In this document: piece by piece, positions 7,299-10,956 of the stretch
How positions within the stretch are numbered: the stretch's first letter is position 1
How the letters are laid out: the number at the start of each line of letters is the position of its first letter
Origin: Robiginitomaculum sp.
GTDB taxonomy: Bacteria > Pseudomonadota > Alphaproteobacteria > Caulobacterales > Maricaulaceae
Length of the DNA stretch: 10,956 nt
Direction of reading: 5' to 3'
NCBI GenBank assembly: GCA_021647805.1
Contig: JAKITZ010000064.1
Span: 1-10,956 of the forward strand
Position numbers and translations under genes: made by a program
Notes under the pieces: model-generated
Told to the model about the DNA's origin: nothing
Database searches by the model: none
What the model saw: the letters and a program-made list of their open reading frames with translations, nothing else

Positions 7299-8129
7299 TT
7301 AGAACCTAGACCACCAACCGATGCCAAAAGATGTGTCCGCTATTACATTCCTGCCAGAAATAGGACGAGAGGCAAAAAGCTGAACACCACTATTTTTTCT
7401 AAAGAACCAGACTAATGACCCTTGTGTTTTTAAGGACTCTAATTTGCGCCGCTCCGTTGTCTTAGGTTGATCACCGATAACTGCAAATATTTGCCCCATT
7501 AGCAGAATATTTTTCTTTGGATATATACCAGCTGTAAAGTCAACTTTCCATTCATCAGGCGTGATGGAAGTGCGAAATTGCCGAGCTACTTGCACGTCAA
7601 CAAATCCATCTTTACCAAAGGCTGTAAGTGGTCTTCCCGTAAGCATTCTAAATTCCCATTCAGTGCCGCCCTCACCTAAACGCAAATCTAATCCGTTTTC
7701 TGTGCCGCCCGGAATTAGAACTCCTCCCTGCGCTGAAAGCACCCACTTTCCAATCTGGTTAAACTGATATTTAAGCGCCAGACTAGAGGCTCCAATTCCA
7801 GAGCCAGCATCAATTCCAAGGTTTCTTTGTAAAGAAACCTCTTGATAAGAAACACGACCCACAATCGACCAGTTTTTTATCAACCCATATTCACCATAAA
7901 CCGCAGTTTCCAATTTTGAAAACTTGACCACTTCCGTCAAATTGCCCAAATCGTCATAACTTGATTTTGCCGATGAATATAATGCTGTGGTGATGAATTC
8001 AGAACGCCCCTTTTCCTGCACCCAGGCACCAGCTAATGCATGATTGGCTACGGAAGAAAACAAAGTGATCAAGCAACAGACAAAACCGTAATATATTAAC
8101 GACGAAGACCTCTTTTTATTTGGCACCAT
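7299..8129 (-). CDS. Secreted, probable outer-membrane beta-barrel protein of unknown function
   Basis: Protein of 276 aa that I cannot assign to a characterised family. The start region has a basic N-terminus (NKKR), a hydrophobic stretch and an A-L-A cleavage site at about residue 33, giving a mature protein beginning GAWVQEKGRSEF. The rest alternates polar and hydrophobic residues in strand-sized blocks (for example SSLALKYQFNQIGKWVLSAQ, SLVWFFRKNSGVQLFA) and ends in Trp-Trp-Ser-Arg-Phe. A terminal Phe is the usual signal for outer-membrane barrel assembly by the BAM complex. The mature start and strand pattern resemble alphaproteobacterial proteins annotated only as hypothetical or transporter-like barrels. 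I placed the start at the ATG at 8129. An in-frame TTG at 8135 is possible, and a strong purine-rich binding site upstream is better placed for a different, out-of-frame ATG at 8139. Confidence 0.72.
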   Translation of the reverse strand: MVPNKKRSSSLIYYGFVCCLITLFSSVANHALAGAWVQEKGRSEFITTALYSSAKSSYDDLGNLTEVVKFSKLETAVYGEYGLIKNWSIVGRVSYQEVSLQRNLGIDAGSGIGASSLALKYQFNQIGKWVLSAQGGVLIPGGTENGLDLRLGEGGTEWEFRMLTGRPLTAFGKDGFVDVQVARQFRTSITPDEWKVDFTAGIYPKKNILLMGQIFAVIGDQPKTTERRKLESLKTQGSLVWFFRKNSGVQLFASRPISGRNVIADTSFGIGWWSRF

Positions 8130-8139
8130 CGGCAAGCAT
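8116..8139 (-). other. Seven-codon mini-ORF overlapping the start of the beta-barrel gene
   Basis: ATG at 8139 opens a frame reading MLADGAK and then TAA (8116-8118). It overlaps the first codons of the beta-barrel gene in another frame. The minus-strand purine tract just before it supplies a GAGG core about 7 bases from this ATG, the better spacing; the barrel gene's ATG at 8129 has only the AAAGG end of that tract about 10 bases away. It may be a leader peptide coupled to the main gene, or chance. Confidence 0.3.
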
Positions 8140-8155
8140 CCTTTCCCCCTCCCTT
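8140..8155 (-). promoter_or_regulatory. Extended purine-rich ribosome binding site
   Basis: On the minus strand this reads AAGGGAGGGGGAAAGG, an uninterrupted 16-base purine tract with overlapping Shine-Dalgarno matches (GGGAGG, GAGG, AAAGG). It precedes both the mini-ORF ATG (8139) and the beta-barrel starts (TTG 8135, ATG 8129). It is the strongest such site in the window and suggests efficient or controlled translation of the barrel gene. Confidence 0.6.
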
Positions 8156-8313
8156 ATAGAAAGGTTAGTTATTGCAATTATTACTCACTTTTCGAGATTT
8201 TACTAGCCAGCCATATTGTCCCGAAACACCATCGAATAAAAAGCAGTAACCACTGTTTTTAATATGAAAAATTAACTCGAACGCAAAGTTCTACTGCGAT
8301 ACTAACCATAATT

Positions 8314-9423
8314 ATGAATGGATTAGTAATGACTGACCTTAGCGCAGCTTTAAGTATGACCCAATTGGCAAAGCTGGCGCAATCCAGTAATCCGCGAAAA
8401 CGGGATCAATTATTTCTTGCTCTTGGCTCCTTGTGTGCAGTAAAGCCTATGGAAAGCCTAGATGACGCAGCTGTTAGCGAAATAATGTTTTTGCTAAACA
8501 ACAAAGCTGCCGAAAATGTAAAGCAGCAGGCGGCAAATTTACTATGTACCAAAACTTGGGCACCTCGAAAACTCATTCTATCATGGGCAGGTGATGAACC
8601 GCAAATCGCCAATCCTGTCCTGTTGAAAAGCCCGGTTTTAACTGATGATGATCTTATTTTAATCATTCAAAAGTCTGGTTTATTCCATCGCCTTGCGATT
8701 GCTGATCGCCCTGGAATTGTTGAATCAATAACTGAAGCTTTGATAGTTTTTGATGAACCTGAAGTTCTCATTACCATGACATCAAACACGACGGCACAAA
8801 TTAGCATGGAAACCTTTGCTTCCTGTGTGCGAATTTCCCGAAGGCACGATAAATTACGTCATAGCCTTACTGACCGCAAAGACCTTCCGCGTAGCTTGAT
8901 CCCTTCGCTATTCGCCTATTCTACTGATGAAGAAAGAGAGTTGATCTCGACGCGGTTCGGAGTTGATGCTGACAATTTCTCCCAAGTTGTAAGGCAAGCC
9001 GTTCTTGACAAACCGCGTGTTGAAAAAAGCACCAACATACCTGAAGATCCAGAACTAAAAGTTGCCAGATTAGTTTCCAAATTAGCCAAAGCCAACAAGC
9101 TAAGCCCTGCCATTGTAATAAGAGCGGCTGTTGAAGGCAAAACTCTGTTATTTGAACATGCTATCGCCCATTTAGCCAATGTTCCTGTAGAGCAATTCCG
9201 AAGCGCAATATTACGCAGCCCCAGCATAGCTCTGGCTCTTGCGTGTAATGCTGCAAAGCTGGAGCGAGCGGTTTTTCCTTCTTTACATCGTAATTTGAAT
9301 GATCTTGGCTATTTCAAAGAAACCCTTTCAGGGGAGATTGCAAGCAAATCGGTTAAGGCTTTTACCGGCCATTCACCGGCGGCGGCAGCGGTTTCTTTAC
9401 GATTGATGGCCAGAGCAAATTAG
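8314..9423 (+). CDS. DUF2336 domain protein (alphaproteobacterial helical-repeat protein)
   Basis: Cytoplasmic 369-aa protein without signal peptide or membrane helix. It is assigned to DUF2336 from the diagnostic block IANPVLLKSPVLTDDDLI (98-115), then HRLAIADRP (125-133) and ITEALI (139-144). Further on come the repeat unit around residues 147-165 and the RKDLPRSLIPSLF segment (188-200). The protein appears wholly alpha-helical and HEAT-like. The family's molecular function is not established to my knowledge, and it is found mainly in Alphaproteobacteria. The start is uncertain: ATG 8314 has no binding site, whereas the in-frame ATG at 8329 has a weak GGAT at 8320, and an extended -10-like TGCGATACT (8295-8303) would place transcription close to 8310. 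The gene precedes NAD kinase by 44 bases in the same direction. No catalytic motif is visible. Confidence 0.8.
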   Translation: MNGLVMTDLSAALSMTQLAKLAQSSNPRKRDQLFLALGSLCAVKPMESLDDAAVSEIMFLLNNKAAENVKQQAANLLCTKTWAPRKLILSWAGDEPQIANPVLLKSPVLTDDDLILIIQKSGLFHRLAIADRPGIVESITEALIVFDEPEVLITMTSNTTAQISMETFASCVRISRRHDKLRHSLTDRKDLPRSLIPSLFAYSTDEERELISTRFGVDADNFSQVVRQAVLDKPRVEKSTNIPEDPELKVARLVSKLAKANKLSPAIVIRAAVEGKTLLFEHAIAHLANVPVEQFRSAILRSPSIALALACNAAKLERAVFPSLHRNLNDLGYFKETLSGEIASKSVKAFTGHSPAAAAVSLRLMARAN

Positions 9424-9442
9424 CCTTGCCACTTGACAAGGC
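9423..9442 (+). other. Small hairpin between the DUF2336 and NAD kinase genes
   Basis: GCCTTG (9423-9428, starting at the last base of the DUF2336 TAG stop) and CAAGGC (9437-9442) pair over an 8-base loop. No T-run follows, so it is not a standard intrinsic terminator. It could be an mRNA processing or stability element, or chance. Confidence 0.3.
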
Positions 9443-9467
9443 CGAAGCAAACCAGTGATTTGCAATA

Positions 9468-10241
9468 ATGACAAACACAATCAAAAGCCTAGCATTCAAA
9501 GCCTCGTCAAATCCAAAATCTCAATTGGCCTTAAAAGCTTTAACTGAAAAATATGCTGATCATATCTCCAATAAACCTGATGTAATAATCGCATTAGGCG
9601 GCGATGGATTTATGCTTGAAACGCTACACGAGCAAATAACGGATCCAATACCGGTATTTGGCATGAATCGCGGATCGGTAGGCTTTTTGATGAATGATTA
9701 CACCGTTGATGGCCTAATTCAGAGGTTAAACACTTCTGAAAAGGCGATAATTAGACCACTTAGAATGCAAGGTCAGACCATCGACGGCAAGGCCTTTGAC
9801 GAACTAGCCATCAATGAAGTCTCGTTACTTCGGCAAACACACCAAGCAGCAAAAATCAGAATCTCCATTGATGAGATAGTACGAATGAAAGAGCTTATCG
9901 CCGATGGCGTTTTGGTAGCCACACCAACAGGAAGTACCGCTTATAACCTCTCGGCTCACGGCTCGATAATACCGCTTGACGCACAAGTGTTAGCCTTAAC
10001 ACCAATAAGTGCCTTTCGACCACGTAGATGGCGCGGAGCCTTATTGGGGCACAAGAACAGCATAAGATTTGACATAATTGACTCTGAAACCCGCACGGTT
10101 AGTGCCGTAGCAGATAATCGTGAAATCAGAGATGTTCAGTATGTCGAAATTCGCGAAAGCAAATCCAAAGAATTGTATCTTTTGTTTGACGCAGGCCACA
10201 CACTAAGCGAACGTATCGCCATAGAGCAATTTAGCTCATGA
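9468..10241 (+). CDS. nadK: NAD kinase (ATP-NAD kinase)
   Basis: Cytoplasmic enzyme of 257 aa that phosphorylates NAD+ to NADP+ (EC 2.7.1.23), the source of the cell's NADP(H) pool. Motifs in order are the GGDG nucleotide loop (ALGGDGFML, 42-50), GMNRGSVGFLMN (65-76), the substrate-binding NE pair (NEVSL, 116-120), the glycine-rich signature ADGVLVATPTGSTAYNLSAHG (145-165), and LALTPISAFRPRRW (175-188). The length matches the short alphaproteobacterial form rather than the roughly 290-aa E. coli enzyme. The start at 9468 lacks an evident ribosome binding site. The gene probably shares a transcript with the DUF2336 gene upstream and perhaps the Hpt gene downstream, though 86 bases separate it from the latter. 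Identification is firm. Confidence 0.95.
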   Translation: MTNTIKSLAFKASSNPKSQLALKALTEKYADHISNKPDVIIALGGDGFMLETLHEQITDPIPVFGMNRGSVGFLMNDYTVDGLIQRLNTSEKAIIRPLRMQGQTIDGKAFDELAINEVSLLRQTHQAAKIRISIDEIVRMKELIADGVLVATPTGSTAYNLSAHGSIIPLDAQVLALTPISAFRPRRWRGALLGHKNSIRFDIIDSETRTVSAVADNREIRDVQYVEIRESKSKELYLLFDAGHTLSERIAIEQFSS

Positions 10242-10252
10242 AGACAATATTT

Positions 10253-10298
10253 GTTAACTTACCGCTAGGAGCTTTGTTGTAGTTGTAAGCAAATTAAC
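10253..10298 (+). other. Interrupted inverted repeat upstream of the Hpt gene
   Basis: GTTAA-CTTAC (10253-10262) can pair with GTAAG (10285-10289) and, after a CAAA bulge, TTAAC (10294-10298), enclosing a 22-base loop. It fills half the gap between nadK and the Hpt gene. It has neither a GC-rich stem nor a T-run, so a terminator is unlikely; a 5'-leader structure or chance are the alternatives. Confidence 0.25.
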
Positions 10299-10327
10299 TT
10301 TATTGCAGTAGCAAAAGGCTGAATGAA

Positions 10328-10804
10328 ATGTCAGGTGAACTAATTAAGGTCCCAAACACGTTGAGAAACAAAATCGGAGGTCGCATGGCCAAAGTTGACT
10401 TAGAGGCTATTGCCAAGGCAGAGCAAGCACTTGAAGCGCTTAGCTCCAACTTTGACGAATGGATAGTTGTCGAGTTAACTAAACTGGTTGATGCCCGCAA
10501 AGATTTACCGAATAATGATATGTCCGGTGCAGAAGGCAAAGAACTGTTTAATCGCGCTCATGACCTTAAAGGATTGGGTACCACTTATGGCTACCCGATT
10601 GTCACCGCATTTGCTAGTTCACTGTGTGATATAACAGGCGAAGCAAAAATACGAGCCAAAGCGCCCATAGCTCTGGTTGATGCTCACATTAATTCAATTA
10701 GAGCCGCTGTCAAAAGCTCCATAAAAACTGCTGATCATCCCGTTGGCGGAATATTAAGCGATGAATTAGCCAAGAAAACTAAGCAATTTTTAGCAACAAT
10801 TTAG
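10328..10804 (+). CDS. Orphan histidine phosphotransfer (Hpt) domain protein
   Basis: Small cytoplasmic all-helical protein of 158 aa. Hpt proteins pass a phosphoryl group between response-regulator receiver domains in multistep phosphorelays. The phosphorylatable site is His78 in NRAHDLKGLGTTYGYP, the usual AHxLKG pattern with the small residues that pack behind it. The following helix, FASSLCDITGE, resembles stand-alone alphaproteobacterial Hpt proteins. Residues 1-20 carry a VPNTLRNKIGG segment before the bundle. Two starts are plausible. ATG 10328 has AAGG nine bases before it and keeps this segment, which I recall in related proteins. ATG 10385 has a stronger GGAGG at 10376-10380 but only 4 bases of spacing. 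No histidine kinase or receiver domain is in the window, so its partners are unknown. Confidence 0.85.
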   Translation: MSGELIKVPNTLRNKIGGRMAKVDLEAIAKAEQALEALSSNFDEWIVVELTKLVDARKDLPNNDMSGAEGKELFNRAHDLKGLGTTYGYPIVTAFASSLCDITGEAKIRAKAPIALVDAHINSIRAAVKSSIKTADHPVGGILSDELAKKTKQFLATI

Positions 10805-10956
10805 CCAAGAATAAAAACTAAACCTAATTTAACTGGGTTTTACTTAGGATACCTCGTAAATAGCCCTGGTGTTTGTTATGGTTTGTTGTTTTCACAAACC
10901 AAGTTCGTTGTAATAAAAATCCACGTTTCATTGAGTTTATCGTGTATTCACCATGT
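10805..10956. other. Non-coding tail after the Hpt gene
   Basis: I see no convincing gene on either strand in these 152 bases, though a gene could begin at the very end (an ATG occurs at 10953). An imperfect GGTTT/AAACC pairing (10820-10840) followed by TTACTT is too weak to call a terminator. The clearest structure is a hairpin at 10879-10901, listed separately. Confidence 0.5.
10879..10901. repeat. 8-bp-arm inverted repeat in the non-coding tail
   Basis: TGGTTTGT (10879-10886) and ACAAACCA (10894-10901) are exact reverse complements with a 7-base loop. The left arm also shares GTTTGTT with a direct copy at 10871-10877. No T-run adjoins on either strand, so an operator upstream of a gene beyond the window, or an RNA hairpin, is likelier than a terminator. 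Confidence 0.4.

Noticed and set aside
8163..8307. GGTTAGT (8163-8169) and ACTAACC (8301-8307), an exact inverted pair flanking the promoter region between the barrel and DUF2336 genes.
   Set aside because: Seven-base matches over 145 bases are expected by chance, and there is no further symmetry.
10814..10848. Possible rho-independent terminator after the Hpt gene (AAACC/GGTTT, or CCTAA/TTAGG).
   Set aside because: The competing stems are only 5 bp and AT-rich with loops of 11 bases or more, and the T-run is short and broken.

Overview
The window is an ordinary, densely coded chromosomal stretch, AT-leaning by eye, and most probably from an alphaproteobacterium. The best clues are a DUF2336 protein (a family known to me essentially from Alphaproteobacteria), an orphan Hpt protein of the alphaproteobacterial type, a short NAD kinase, and a System I (Ccm) cytochrome c maturation operon with separate ccmH and ccmI. 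I see no rRNA, tRNA, CRISPR array, IS element, phage gene or toxin-antitoxin pair.

Region 1 (2-3869, + strand) is the 3' part of a cytochrome c biogenesis operon: ccmF (5' end outside the window), ccmG/dsbE, ccmH and ccmI. The ccmF/ccmG and ccmG/ccmH junctions are 4-base ATGA overlaps, and ccmI follows 3 bases after ccmH. Together these proteins keep apocytochrome CXXCH cysteines reduced, hold the apoprotein and attach heme in the periplasm.

Region 2 (3878-6592, - strand) is a two-gene unit, a FAD-dependent ferredoxin/rubredoxin-type reductase followed by an NAD(P)+-dependent aldehyde dehydrogenase. Its 3' end faces ccmI with 8 bases between stops. An 18-bp tandem duplication covers the reductase stop codon and part of the spacer. 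No ferredoxin, P450 or oxygenase partner is in the window.

Region 3 (6593-8129) has a divergent promoter region with a perfect 9+9 bp inverted repeat, then a lipid-anchored mono-heme class I cytochrome c (+), a likely client of the Ccm machinery. Facing it, with one base between stops, is a secreted, probably outer-membrane beta-barrel protein of unknown function (-). That gene's start is overlapped by a 7-codon ORF carrying the better ribosome binding site.

Region 4 (8314-10804, + strand) holds DUF2336, NAD kinase and an Hpt phosphotransfer protein in the same direction. The last 152 bases are non-coding as far as visible and contain an 8-bp-arm hairpin.

I found no convincing new biological system. 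The observations most worth a second look are the palindrome between the reductase and cytochrome genes, the mini-ORF before the beta-barrel gene, the orphan reductase/aldehyde dehydrogenase pair, and the grouping of DUF2336 with Hpt.
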